Of a stretch of 64,000 bases of DNA, positions 44,094 to 53,057 are shown in pieces. The notes under the pieces are model-generated. The model did no database searches. It worked only from the letters and a program-made list of their open reading frames with translations, and was not told the origin of the DNA. How positions within the stretch are numbered: position 1 is the stretch's first letter; each line of letters starts with the position of its first letter. The stretch is from a candidate division BRC1 bacterium HGW-BRC1-1 (GTDB taxonomy: Bacteria; Sumerlaeota; Sumerlaeia; Sumerlaeales; Sumerlaeaceae): contig PHCB01000001.1 of assembly GCA_002842095.1 (NCBI GenBank), positions 186,001 to 250,000 of the forward strand. The letters are read 5' to 3'. Made by a program: the position numbers and the translations under genes.

Positions 44094-46493
44094 TCACCTG
44101 ACCACCAACCGTTCCCCGTCCAGTACCATCACGGCACCTCCGGCCGGTACCAACTCATCGCCTTCCGCTTCCGCAAAGTCCTCGGCACTGTAGTTCACCG
44201 TCACTTCCAGCCTGTCGCCAAAGCGCGTCCGCTGCACGCGCTTGTCCTCGCTCAGAACCACAAATTCCGTCAGAGGCAGGAACGCGCTTACCTCGTGCGC
44301 CGGAGCCCAGGCTTTCACGTGCTTCATGATCTTCGCCTTCTGTTTGGCGAAAACCTCCGGGTTCAGATGGTACATGGGCGGAACCTGATACAGCAACTCG
44401 GTCAGCGTCACCGTCGTCTCGACGTTCTCAAATTTCATCGACGCCGCACTCCAGTGATGGCCCGACACCGCCGCATCATGAAACGCCGCCTCCCACAGGG
44501 GCACGCGATAGCGCGGATCGTAATTCTCCCGCACATATTTCTCCTTGGCCGGAACCGGCTTAAAAAAGACATCAGGAGCCTCGGGCGGATAATAACGCCC
44601 CACATAATACGGCGAGGCTTTCTCCGACATATCAGTGTCTCCCCAGCCGAAGTTCTCCGCGAACACTCCCTCGAACAGCGCCACCGACGGCACCGCGTAA
44701 GCGCTTCCCCCCTCGGTGCCCACCGCTACGCCAAACGTGCGCGCCACCCAGGCCATGCGATCCACCCGCGCGGCTGCATCAGCCATGCACGTGGCCCGAT
44801 GCGCGGTCGAATAATCATCGTACACCTGCCCGAAACCGTCGCAGTCGAAGAAATAATAATTGTAAGGTGCCGCATCAAAATTTGCACGCACGCGCCGCTC
44901 CACATAGGGCCGCGCGGCCAACGGACTGAGCAAATAGCCCCGCTGCTTGAAGCCCTTCCGCATGGTGCCATCGGCGTTCATGATGCCACCCGTTTCATAA
45001 AGGGCCGCGTCGAACTGCGCCGTGGGCCACGAGGCATCTGTGCCGCTGGTGGCCGGATCGTGGATGCTGTGATAGGAATCATAAGGACCCAGAAGGTACC
45101 CACGCGCCACCGCATCGCGCACAAAATCCGCCTTGCCGGCCTGCACCAACCCGTCAGAGCCATCCAACCCCAACCGCAGGCGATTCAACCCCGCGCTCGA
45201 AAACGCATCCAGCATGGCGGCCGAAAACGACCCGCCCCATTTTTCAACCGGTGGGAGAATGTCGGGGAAGGCTTCCTGGAGAAGCCGACAGTTGCGCTGC
45301 ACCAGTGCGCTGCCTTGCAGCGACTCGCTCAACAACCCTCGGGTTGCGGTGGTCAGTTCCGCATTGATCCATGCCGCCGGATCATAAAAATCCGCCGATT
45401 CAACACCCCGTGACAGCGCGGCACATATTGCCGCCTGTGCGTAAGGAAGCTGATAGGTCGACCCGGCCAGTTCCGTGGTTGCCGCCCACTCATCTTTGGT
45501 AAAATATTTGTGCAAGTGCTTGCCGGGCGACGCTTCCGCGCTCGCGACCTGCTGCACCAGTCGGGCGGCCAGCTTGTTCGCCGCGCCCCGCGTCAGATCA
45601 AACCGCGTCAGCGATCCCCCACCCCATAAATAAACATGCGGCGCCCCCGCCAACAGCCGTATTGCGGGAGATTCCACCGCTTTTTGTTCAAGCGTCCGAA
45701 ACTCTCCCGACTCCTTTAACCACGCCCGATAGTTAAGCGCCGGCCTGATCAATGACGCATCCCTGCCCGGCTCAAACTGGAAACGAAAAGTCAGCCATCG
45801 CTCCTCCGACGGCCGGAATTCATGCGTGAAAGATAGCGTCAATCCCTCCCCCTCGCGGGTCTCCGCAAACTCAATGCGGTTGCGAAATTGCGTCTGGACC
45901 ACGCACGACAGAACACCCTCGGCAGACGCAAGTCCCCACAGCGGCATCGACAGACTTTCCAGAGTGTCCCATCTCTCTGCGCGCAGGAAATCACGCCACT
46001 GCGCATCATCCAGCGGGATGGCGTTTCCCTCGCCTCGCGGCCAGAGCAGGGTCTTCCCGCCACTTACATTGAGCGGCTGCACCGGCCACGTCACGCTGGA
46101 TTGCGCATCCTGCGGACTGAACGCCACCTCGAGTTCGTCTCCCACAGGGTTTACGCGGATTTGTAATTGCCCCGACTTCAAAGAGGAACTCGTCCCGGAG
46201 CCACCCGCGCCAAGCGTCCATTGCACCCCGCCCTCTGTTGTCACAAAATTCTTCGCTTCCACACCGGTGAAGGCCGGGACCGACAGAACAATTTTTTCGC
46301 CCGCCGAGGTGAGAATATCCACCGCGAGAGTTTGACGGTCGATGGTATAATGCACCCCTCCTGCATCAACGCGGATTGCGGTTGCGTCGAGCGATGGGTT
46401 GCTCCCGGCAGGCACCGCCATGGCCACGCTGCAGAAAAAGCATCCCCCCGCCAATAGCCCCATAGCTGTGCGCGCAAAACCCCTAAAAACCAT
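44094..46493 (-). CDS. Large secreted glycoside-hydrolase-like protein
   Basis: A 799-residue exported protein with a signal peptide (ends AMAVPA). Residues about 40-270 are beta-rich; about 290-680 look like an alpha/beta barrel with GGSFSAAMLDAFSSAGLNRLRLGLDG, YNYYFFDCDGFGQVYDDYS (a candidate catalytic Asp) and FGVAVGTEGGSAYAVPSVALFEGV (a candidate Glu), and the end (EVTVNYSAEDFA, GDELVPAGGAVMVLDG) is a beta domain. The layout suggests a GH101-like or related glycosidase, but I cannot name the family. A GAGGG ribosome site is six bases upstream. Related repeats flank it on both sides. Confidence 0.7.
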   Translation of the reverse strand: MVFRGFARTAMGLLAGGCFFCSVAMAVPAGSNPSLDATAIRVDAGGVHYTIDRQTLAVDILTSAGEKIVLSVPAFTGVEAKNFVTTEGGVQWTLGAGGSGTSSSLKSGQLQIRVNPVGDELEVAFSPQDAQSSVTWPVQPLNVSGGKTLLWPRGEGNAIPLDDAQWRDFLRAERWDTLESLSMPLWGLASAEGVLSCVVQTQFRNRIEFAETREGEGLTLSFTHEFRPSEERWLTFRFQFEPGRDASLIRPALNYRAWLKESGEFRTLEQKAVESPAIRLLAGAPHVYLWGGGSLTRFDLTRGAANKLAARLVQQVASAEASPGKHLHKYFTKDEWAATTELAGSTYQLPYAQAAICAALSRGVESADFYDPAAWINAELTTATRGLLSESLQGSALVQRNCRLLQEAFPDILPPVEKWGGSFSAAMLDAFSSAGLNRLRLGLDGSDGLVQAGKADFVRDAVARGYLLGPYDSYHSIHDPATSGTDASWPTAQFDAALYETGGIMNADGTMRKGFKQRGYLLSPLAARPYVERRVRANFDAAPYNYYFFDCDGFGQVYDDYSTAHRATCMADAAARVDRMAWVARTFGVAVGTEGGSAYAVPSVALFEGVFAENFGWGDTDMSEKASPYYVGRYYPPEAPDVFFKPVPAKEKYVRENYDPRYRVPLWEAAFHDAAVSGHHWSAASMKFENVETTVTLTELLYQVPPMYHLNPEVFAKQKAKIMKHVKAWAPAHEVSAFLPLTEFVVLSEDKRVQRTRFGDRLEVTVNYSAEDFAEAEGDELVPAGGAVMVLDGERLVVR

Positions 46494-46614
46494 ATCGAAC
46501 CCTCGCCTTCTCTCGCCTATCAGAACCAGACCACAACGATGTACTCGGGTCTATGGTCGAATTTCGCTATGGTTTTTAACTGCTAACACCACCGCTTTGC
46601 GCCTCGCAGCGACT

Positions 46615-46705
46615 GGGCGAACACATAGGTTCACCCCTACGATGGGCGCATCACGAATCAGCCACCGACCCCAAAACGGTTTCACCTGAAAAACCGCCCG
46701 ACCTA
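46615..46705. repeat. Dispersed repeat (copy 3), interrupted by MITE copy B
   Basis: From GGGCGAACACATAGG to AAAACCGCCCGACC this matches the first three quarters of the 43958 copy in the same orientation. At 46706 the MITE-like element begins; beyond it, GCGTAGGGGCGAACCCGCGCC (about 47170-47190) looks like the displaced right end. Confidence 0.75.
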
Positions 46706-47105
46706 GAGCGTTTTCGATTCAAATGACTACAGACTCGCGGTGCGCTGGGTTGTCGAATTGTGACCGCCCATCCCTGTGGTAGGTAGCTACCACGGCCTCG
46801 CTCGGGCGCCCGATTCTACCGCTTCCCACTTGCCCACTTGCTGGCGGATGGCAACCCCGATGCGACCGGCGTGCAACCGGTGTGCAAGCGGTGTGCAACC
46901 GGTGTGCAACCGGTGTGCAAGCGGTGTGCAAGCGGTGTGCAAGCGGTGCAAATGTCTCGCAATCGGCAAGCCATTATTTACATAGAGGCCTGCCTCACGC
47001 CTCCACGCGGCCTCCAGTTTGTCCTTCACGCACAGTCGCCCAGAACCCAATGCTCCAACTATTTCGAGATTGCAGGATATCTTAACACTTACATCAAAAC
47101 CGCTC
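46706..47105 (-). mobile_element. MITE-like non-coding element, copy B (400 bp)
   Basis: The inverted relative of the element at 32224-32579. Ends are GAGCGTTTTCGA (46706) and, on the minus strand, GAGCGGTTTTGA (47105). It carries about eight 11-base units (46860-46948) against five in copy A, which accounts for 33 of the 44 extra bases. TA flanks both ends (46704-46705 and 47106-47107), consistent with a TA target duplication of the IS630/Tc1-mariner kind. No transposase is encoded. Confidence 0.8.
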
Positions 47106-47263
47106 TAATCAATACGTATGGGCGGTGGAGGGCTGGAAAGCCCCCCTCCTGTAAAACGCACGGCTTAATGCGTAGGGGCGAACCCGCGCCCTCGCCACCC
47201 GCGAGGTCACCGGGACCCTTCCCTGAACGGAAACGATTCCCCCCGCCATATCTGTCAGAGCAA

Positions 47264-47299
47264 AAAAAACGGCCTTTCCCCCGAAAGAGAAAGGCCGAC
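47264..47299 (-). terminator. Terminator of the 47336 pseudopilin gene
   Basis: On the minus strand CGGCCTTTC pairs with GAAAGGCCG around TCTTTCGGGG-type loop bases, followed by T8 (the A-run 47264-47271). Confidence 0.88.
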
Positions 47300-47335
47300 G
47301 ATGTCACTTCACGCTCCTGAAGAGCATGAGTAAAT

Positions 47336-48052
47336 TTACTTGGCAGTCTTGCTGACCGTCTCAAAGAAAACGCCACCGGGTTCACCCGAACCAAGGCCAG
47401 CGCCACCTACACGAAAAATACCGCCACGAGAAATCGTGCCGTTAGTCGAGTCGTATACCCATGCCAATACTGCTTGAGGAGTCGGAACAGGAGCCGTCCC
47501 CATAAGTCCCGTACCAGCAATTTGTGGTTTCACAAGAGTGGGGCCCGCGCTCCAAACTGACCAAAATGCCTTGCCTGAAGTTCCGTTTTGGGCAGTAAGG
47601 GCAAGAACGTTGGCACTGGGCTGGATCGTGGCAGCAAGGTATTTATAGGTTCCTTCCTGCTGAAGTTCTATTGCGGTTAAAACCGACGGGGTTGAGTCAC
47701 CTGTAGTACCATTGATAACACCTGACCGTTGTTTTGCCTGAAATGGGTCAGGAAGAAGACCGTTGGTCATGTACGCTACGGGAGTCGAGAGTCTTTCCAA
47801 AACCATGTATTGCGGGGTTGGAGGATCTGTCGTCAGCCGGGAGCTAACATTGTACTGATTCCCGCTCGGATACGCCGTATTATCCACGCGGTAAGCTTCC
47901 AGCCCTGTGGCCAGGGAACGGATGTCGGCTTTGGCGCGGCTGACCTTGGAGCGGACCTGCGCTTCGAGGAAGTTGGGAACGGCGATGGCCGCGAGAATCG
48001 CGATGATGGCCACCACGATCAGCAACTCGATGAGAGTAAATGCTTTTCTCAT
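47336..48052 (-). CDS. Pseudopilin, third locus
   Basis: A 238-residue pseudopilin starting MRKAFTLIELLIVVAIIAILAAIAVPNFLEAQVRSKVSRAKADIRSLATGLEAYRVDNTAYP, so the leader, Glu5 and the RSKVSR stretch are shared with the other three. The C-terminal region is longer and different: VLERLSTPVAYMTNGLLPDPF, a WSVWSAGPTLVKP strand region and VYDSTNGTISRGGIFRVGG. It is not a recent duplicate of the tandem pair. The ATG at 48052 has AAGGAAA upstream; an upstream start would add 33 residues before the leader. Its terminator follows. Confidence 0.91.
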   Translation of the reverse strand: MRKAFTLIELLIVVAIIAILAAIAVPNFLEAQVRSKVSRAKADIRSLATGLEAYRVDNTAYPSGNQYNVSSRLTTDPPTPQYMVLERLSTPVAYMTNGLLPDPFQAKQRSGVINGTTGDSTPSVLTAIELQQEGTYKYLAATIQPSANVLALTAQNGTSGKAFWSVWSAGPTLVKPQIAGTGLMGTAPVPTPQAVLAWVYDSTNGTISRGGIFRVGGAGLGSGEPGGVFFETVSKTAK

Positions 48053-48220
48053 GGGAGGATGTTTCCTTCTTTTGAAAAATGATGAAAAATGGAAATATGA
48101 CGATTCCAATTTAAGATTGCACTTAACGCAGAAATTGACATGTGATTGCAAGGATTATCGCAGAGATTTTCTCGCTCCCGAGCCAATATTTGCAGCACCA
48201 AAGGATGAGGTCCGCAAGTC

Positions 48221-49066
48221 ATGTTCCATCAACCACATAGCCTCGAAGACGCGCTCCGTTTGAAAAGCCTCCACGAGGGGGCAATATTCATTGCGGGGGG
48301 CACCGACCTGATTGTGATGCGCAACCACGGGCGGTTGAAGGCCGACAAATTTATCGACATCACGCGCCTTCCGGACTTCGACAAGGTCACGAAAACCGCC
48401 GATGGCAAACGATGGCGAGCCACCGGGGGCGCAACCTTCGCCCGACTGGGGAAGCTGCCGGTGCGCTGTCTGGCCGAAGCGGCCATGTCGGTGGGAGGGC
48501 CCCAAATCCGCAACCGCGCCACCATCGGCGGCAACCTGTCGAGCGCCTCCCCTGCGGCCGATGGCGCCACAGCCCTGCTGGCGCTTGACGCGACCGTGGA
48601 AATGACCAGCCTCAACGGCAGGCGCACCCTGCCCCTCAGCGAGTTCTTTCTGGATTACCGCAAAACTGCCCTCGCCCCCGACGAAATAATTTCCGCCGTG
48701 GAGTTCCCCGCCGACTGGAAATCCGCCTGGGAAAAGCTGGGCAAGCGCGGAGCCATGAACATCTCTCTGGTCTGCTGTGCCGTGGGCGTCTCGCCCGCCG
48801 GAGAGGTGCGGATCGCCTTCGGGAGCGTCGCCCCCTATCCCCTCCTCACGCCACGCACCGCGCAGTTCATTCAGGAGAGCGGGATTCTGTCCAACCCGGA
48901 AGAATCATCGCTCAACGAAGCCGCGCGACTGGCCGCTGAAGAGGTGCGCCCCGTGGATGATTTCCGCGGCAGCGCCGACTACCGCCGCGCCATGGCGGGG
49001 GCGTTGTTGGTGAAGTGCCTCCGGCAGATAAGCGGCAGCGAGCCCCAATCAGACCATAGTCTGTAA
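48221..49066 (+). CDS. FAD-binding subunit of a molybdenum hydroxylase (CoxM/XdhB-like)
   Basis: A 281-residue protein of the molybdopterin dehydrogenase FAD-binding family. IFIAGGTDLIVMRNHG (AGGTDL at 25-30) and QIRNRATIGGNLSSASPAADGATALLALDA are the two FAD-binding signatures, and the C-terminal CO dehydrogenase flavoprotein domain (about 170-270) is complete. It normally works with a 2Fe-2S subunit and a molybdenum subunit (CoxS, CoxL), neither of which is adjacent. A GAGG site ten bases upstream supports the start. The GTCAGAC repeat begins directly after its stop. Confidence 0.9.
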   Translation: MFHQPHSLEDALRLKSLHEGAIFIAGGTDLIVMRNHGRLKADKFIDITRLPDFDKVTKTADGKRWRATGGATFARLGKLPVRCLAEAAMSVGGPQIRNRATIGGNLSSASPAADGATALLALDATVEMTSLNGRRTLPLSEFFLDYRKTALAPDEIISAVEFPADWKSAWEKLGKRGAMNISLVCCAVGVSPAGEVRIAFGSVAPYPLLTPRTAQFIQESGILSNPEESSLNEAARLAAEEVRPVDDFRGSADYRRAMAGALLVKCLRQISGSEPQSDHSL

Positions 49067-49069
49067 CAC

Positions 49070-49117
49070 CAATCAGACCCGTCAGACACGTCAGACCAGT
49101 CAGACTTGTCAGACTTT
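49070..49117. repeat. Tandem 9-base GTCAGACNN repeat
   Basis: About five units in direct order: ATCAGACCC, GTCAGACAC, GTCAGACCA, GTCAGACTT, GTCAGACTT. The 9-base period with a fixed core and two variable bases is the same design as the ATGGACNNT arrays. A CAGAC-GTCTG mini-hairpin precedes it at about 49048-49061, at the end of the FAD-subunit gene. Confidence 0.85.
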
Positions 49118-49158
49118 TCTCCGAATTCCTGTTGATTTTCTTTCTCAACAGGAGGTAG

Positions 49159-49593
49159 ATGACCGGGCAAGTCATGAAAACGCTGCGCACATACGCCTTC
49201 GGGCCCCTGGCCATGGTTGTGGTCGCCTTTGTCCTCAGTTGGACGCTGGTGCCGCAAAACGTATGTCTGCGCGAGTTGTTCCACAGCGGTTGTTGCTGCG
49301 CCACCCACGGCGCACAAGCCGAGGTAAAACCCGCTGGCCCGTCGTGCTGCTCGAAAACAGCACCGGCCAAGCAAAACCCTGCGGACAAGCCTTGCGATAA
49401 ATGCTTCACGAGCGACACGCACAACTCGGCAATCCCGCGCGCTGAACTGCCCGACCTTACGCCCGTGATGGTAGCCGTGTTGCCCCACGCATTCGCTGCG
49501 GCCGACCTGCTGCCGGCCCTCACGGAGGCGCCGCAGTTCACCCGCAACCATACGGGCCTCGCTCCGCCCCCACCGCTCATCCTTCGCATTTGA
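49159..49593 (+). CDS. Small exported Cys-rich protein heading the ABC exporter cluster
   Basis: A 144-residue protein with one N-terminal hydrophobic helix (LAMVVVAFVLSWTLV) followed by Cys-rich stretches: GCCCATHG, SCCSKTA and DKPCDKCF. The ligands suggest metal binding, and the general plan (helix, Cys clusters, Pro-rich end PPPPLILRI) parallels the small protein at 14932 heading the RND operon. I do not recognise the family. The first ATG (49159) is only three bases after GGAGG; ATG 49174 is an alternative. It opens the plus-strand cluster that ends at 55475. Confidence 0.65.
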   Translation: MTGQVMKTLRTYAFGPLAMVVVAFVLSWTLVPQNVCLRELFHSGCCCATHGAQAEVKPAGPSCCSKTAPAKQNPADKPCDKCFTSDTHNSAIPRAELPDLTPVMVAVLPHAFAAADLLPALTEAPQFTRNHTGLAPPPPLILRI

Positions 49594-49729
49594 TATAACC
49601 TTCCAGCCCACGGCCACGCGCCGTGACCGATGCCGTGTTCGGCGCTTTCGGCGTTTCTGACGCCTGAACCTGCCGTCGCCCGCCGCCATCCCTATCACCC
49701 TGTTTCACCCTGCTGGAAGGACCGTACCC

Positions 49730-51211
49730 ATGAATCCAAACGTGGATCTCTCACGTTTCACCCGTGGTGGCCCATCATCATCCGAACCCGGAGGCGCGCC
49801 CATTGCGCCACCCGGCGGACAAGTGGCACCACCCCGTCGCATCATCTCGCGTTATCTCCTGCCCCTTCTGTTACTCTCGGGGTTCGCCATCCTCGGCATG
49901 GTCAGCATGCGCGATTCTCTCTCCCCCGTGCTGCCGGTTCAGGTGGTCATGCCCGTGCACCTTAACACCGCCGGAGTTTCCGAGGCTCCCGGCGCGCCCG
50001 TGTTTCAAGCACCCGGATGGATCGAACCCGATCCCTTCGCCATCACCGTGTCGGCCCTCACCGAGGGCAACGTCAAACACATGCACGTGCTGGAAGGGCA
50101 AACCGTAACGCCCGGCGATCCCATCGCCGATCTGGTGGATGACGATGCCCGCATCGCCGTGGATCAGGCCGAGGCCGCCTTGCAACGCGCTCGCGCCGAG
50201 CACGAGGCCGAAAAGGCCAACTGGGAAAATCCCGTGAAACTGGACGAAGACCTGGGTAGCGCCGAGGCGGCCGCCCGACGTTTGCAAGCCGAACTGGCCG
50301 ACGCCCGGCGCGCACTGGACCTCGCTGGCAAGCAGGCCGAGATCGATCGCAGCCTCAGCCGCGGCGGGGCGCTGGGAACATTCCCCGCGTTTCAAACTGC
50401 ATCCGCCCTGCGCGCCGCCGAACTGAGCGTACTGGAAACCGAGGCCCGCCTAGCGGCCACCACAACCACGCTTACCGCTGCCCGCCGAAACTCTCAACTG
50501 CGCATCGAAGACAAACGCAAACTCGCCGTGAGCGAGGCCATGCTTCACACCGCAAAGGCGAATCTCGACGCCGCCCAATTGCGCATGGAACGCACGAAAA
50601 TCACGGCACCCACCACGGGCACGGTCATGAAGCTCTTCGTCGGGCCCGGCTCGACAATATCCATGCAGATGGACGGCGGCATGAGGGTCTGCTCGCTTTA
50701 TGATCCGCAACAGATTCAGGCTCGCGCCGAGGTGCCGCTGGCCGAGGCCGCAAAGGTTCGCCCCGACCTGCTGGCGGAAATCCGCATTGAGTCGATGCCC
50801 GACCGCACATTCCACGGCAAGCTGACCCGCATCGTGCACGAGGCCGACATCCAGCGCAACACGTTGCCGGTGAAGGTGGCCATCCTGGACCCCGACCCCG
50901 CGCTGAAACCGGAGATGGTGGTGCGCGTGCAATTCACCGAACCACCCCGCCCGAAAGATGAATTGACCACGGGCAGCGCCACCGTCCCAACGGCGCTGTT
51001 CCTGCCCTCGTCTCTCGCCAACGCCAACGCAGATGGCGTGTGGGTGGTCAACCCGGAACAACGCGCCACCAAACGCCCCGTGAAGTGGGGCGAACGCACC
51101 AGCGGCGACCTGCGCGAGGTGCTCGAAGGAATCACCCCCACCGACAAGGTCATCGTGACCGGCAGCGCAAATCTCGAACCCGGCGCACGTGTGGCCATGG
51201 AGGATAAATAA
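49730..51211 (+). CDS. MacA/HlyD-like periplasmic adaptor
   Basis: A 493-residue membrane fusion protein. A Pro/Gly-rich cytoplasmic N-tail precedes one membrane helix (about residues 39-58). Then come a lipoyl half (FAITVSALTEGNVKHMHVLEGQTVTPGDPIADLVDDDA), a long coiled coil (about 135-275), the second lipoyl half (TKITAPTTGTVMKLFVGPGSTI) and a beta-barrel region (AEVPLAEAAKVRPDL) with a final adaptor domain. It probably couples the ABC ATPase and permeases, encoded next, to an outer-membrane channel. The stop codon shares one base with the next start. GGAAGGA lies 8 bases upstream. Confidence 0.88.
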   Translation: MNPNVDLSRFTRGGPSSSEPGGAPIAPPGGQVAPPRRIISRYLLPLLLLSGFAILGMVSMRDSLSPVLPVQVVMPVHLNTAGVSEAPGAPVFQAPGWIEPDPFAITVSALTEGNVKHMHVLEGQTVTPGDPIADLVDDDARIAVDQAEAALQRARAEHEAEKANWENPVKLDEDLGSAEAAARRLQAELADARRALDLAGKQAEIDRSLSRGGALGTFPAFQTASALRAAELSVLETEARLAATTTTLTAARRNSQLRIEDKRKLAVSEAMLHTAKANLDAAQLRMERTKITAPTTGTVMKLFVGPGSTISMQMDGGMRVCSLYDPQQIQARAEVPLAEAAKVRPDLLAEIRIESMPDRTFHGKLTRIVHEADIQRNTLPVKVAILDPDPALKPEMVVRVQFTEPPRPKDELTTGSATVPTALFLPSSLANANADGVWVVNPEQRATKRPVKWGERTSGDLREVLEGITPTDKVIVTGSANLEPGARVAMEDK

Positions 51212-51915
51212 TGAAGCAACCACTGATCGAACTTCGCGAAGTAACCAAGTCGTACCGCAAGGGCGACACCACCGTAACCCCCCTCGCTAACCTGAACCTC
51301 GATGTGCAGCAGGGCGATTTTCTCGCACTCATGGGGCCCAGCGGGTCGGGCAAGACGACGCTGCTGAACCTCGTGGCGGGCGTTGACCAACCAACCAGCG
51401 GCAGCGTGATCGTGGCCGGATCTGACATCGGCCTGCTTTCGCGCTCGAAGCTGGCCAAGTGGCGCGCGCACCACGTCGGCTACATCTTCCAGATGTACCA
51501 CCTGGTGCCGGTGCTCACGGCTTACGAAAACGTGGAGTTGCCGCTGCTGTTGCACTCCATGAGCCGCGCCCAACGCCGCGAACGGGTGAACCTGGCCCTG
51601 GAGGCGGTGGGCCTGCTCGACCGCCACGACCACTACCCGCGCCAGCTCTCCGGTGGACAGGAGCAGCGCGTGGCCATCGCCCGCGCCATTGTGGCCGACC
51701 CGGTTATTCTGGTGGCCGACGAACCCACCGGCGACCTGGATGCGGCCAGCGCCGAGGCCACACTGGCGCTGTTGAACCGCCTCAACTCCGAGATGCAAAA
51801 AACCATCCTCATGGTGACCCACGATCCCAAAGCCGCAGCCGCGGCACGGCGATCCATCCATCTGGAGAAGGGCGCCATCGTGGACGCTCCTGAACAGGTT
51901 CTGGTGGCATCATGA
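51211..51915 (+). CDS. ABC transporter ATPase, MacB/LolD type
   Basis: A 234-residue ATP-binding protein. Walker A is GPSGSGKTT, the Q-loop is in HVGYIFQMYHLVPVLTAYENVELP, the signature is LSGGQEQRVAIARAI, Walker B is VILVADEPTGDLD and the H-loop is MVTHDP. The sequence type is that of MacB, LolD and FtsE. It overlaps the adaptor stop by one base and the first permease start by four, so the genes are translated as a unit. Confidence 0.95.
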   Translation: MKQPLIELREVTKSYRKGDTTVTPLANLNLDVQQGDFLALMGPSGSGKTTLLNLVAGVDQPTSGSVIVAGSDIGLLSRSKLAKWRAHHVGYIFQMYHLVPVLTAYENVELPLLLHSMSRAQRRERVNLALEAVGLLDRHDHYPRQLSGGQEQRVAIARAIVADPVILVADEPTGDLDAASAEATLALLNRLNSEMQKTILMVTHDPKAAAAARRSIHLEKGAIVDAPEQVLVAS

Positions 51916-53057
51916 TACTCTCTCTCGTCCATTACGCATGGCGCACCATGACGCGCCACAAGCTGCGCAGCGCCCTGACCATCGGCGGCATTGCCACCGC
52001 CATGTTTCTCTTCTGCTTCATCGAAGGGCTGCAGAACGGTGTGCGACAGGCCACGGAAAATGAAGCCACACAGAATGTTCTGATCGTGTATCAGAAGAGC
52101 CGCTTCTGCCCCGCCACCAGCCTGCTGCCAGAGCGCTACGTGCCGGCGATTCAGCGCATTGACGGAGTCAAAAGCGTTGTTCCCGTAAAGGTTTATGTGA
52201 ACAACTGCCGCGCGAGCCTGGACACGGTGACCTTCCTCGGCGTCCCACCGGAGTTGGTGAACACCATCAAGAAGATTGACCTCAAGTCGGGGTCGCTGGG
52301 CGACTTTACGGGTCGGCGCGATGCCGCCATCGTGGGCGAAAGCCTCGCCGCCCGGCGCGGGTTGAAGCCCGGTGACCGCTTCCAGATTGGCGGCTTTTCG
52401 GTGGGCATCGCCGGGGTTTTCAAATCCGACACACCCGGAGAAGACAACGTGGCCTTCACCCACCTCGAGATGCTGCAACGGGGCAAGGCTGTCGACTCGC
52501 TCGGTTACGTGACCCAGTTCGAAGTGGCCATCGACGACCCCGCGAAGGCGGATGCGATCTCGGAAAAGATCGACGAGATGTTTAAATCCGAAACGGTTCA
52601 AACCACCACAAAAAGCCACAAGGCGTTTATCGCATCATCCACGGGCGACCTCATGGGGATGATCCGGTTCACGCGATTCCTCGGTCTGCTCTGCGTGGTG
52701 CTGGTTCTCGCGCTCACGGCCAACACGGTGTTTGTGATGGTTCAGGAACGTGTGCGGGAACACGCCGTGCTTCAGACGATCGGGTTCGCGGGTCGGCATC
52801 TTTTCTCCATGATCATCGTGGAGAGCCTGCTACTGGCCCTTGCGGGAGGCATCATTGGCACTGCCGCAGCCGCAGCCGCCCTGCACTTCGGCCACTTCAA
52901 TCTCTCCGCCGAGGGCGTGAACATCTCGTTCGCGTTCACGCCGCTGGTGGTTGCAGCGGGAATGGCGGCGTCTGCCATCACGGGCCTTCTGGCAGGATTC
53001 GTCCCTGCGCTGCAAGCCTCACTCATTTCCATCACGGAGGCTCTGCGACGCTCATGA
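51912..53057 (+). CDS. ABC exporter permease, FtsX/MacB type (first)
   Basis: A 381-residue permease with the MacB plan: an N-terminal membrane helix (SALTIGGIATAMFLFCFIEGLQNGV), a large periplasmic domain (about residues 45-255) and three C-terminal helices (FLGLLCVVLVLALTANTVFVMV; SMIIVESLLLALAGGIIGTAAAAAAL; FTPLVVAAGMAASAITGLLAGFVPAL). It lacks its own ATPase, which is the separate upstream gene. The start overlaps the ATPase gene by four bases (ATGA), and the end overlaps the second permease likewise. Confidence 0.92.
   Translation: MILSLVHYAWRTMTRHKLRSALTIGGIATAMFLFCFIEGLQNGVRQATENEATQNVLIVYQKSRFCPATSLLPERYVPAIQRIDGVKSVVPVKVYVNNCRASLDTVTFLGVPPELVNTIKKIDLKSGSLGDFTGRRDAAIVGESLAARRGLKPGDRFQIGGFSVGIAGVFKSDTPGEDNVAFTHLEMLQRGKAVDSLGYVTQFEVAIDDPAKADAISEKIDEMFKSETVQTTTKSHKAFIASSTGDLMGMIRFTRFLGLLCVVLVLALTANTVFVMVQERVREHAVLQTIGFAGRHLFSMIIVESLLLALAGGIIGTAAAAAALHFGHFNLSAEGVNISFAFTPLVVAAGMAASAITGLLAGFVPALQASLISITEALRRS

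Noticed and set aside
44049-45413. A 454-codon plus-strand frame opposite the glycosidase-like gene
   Set aside because: Antisense to a secreted protein with signal peptide and good ribosome site; His/Arg-rich mirror composition.
46860-46948. Possible CRISPR array in the repeated CGGTTGCACAC-like units
   Set aside because: The units are 11 bases with no unique spacers and no cas genes nearby; it is a tandem repeat inside a mobile-like element.
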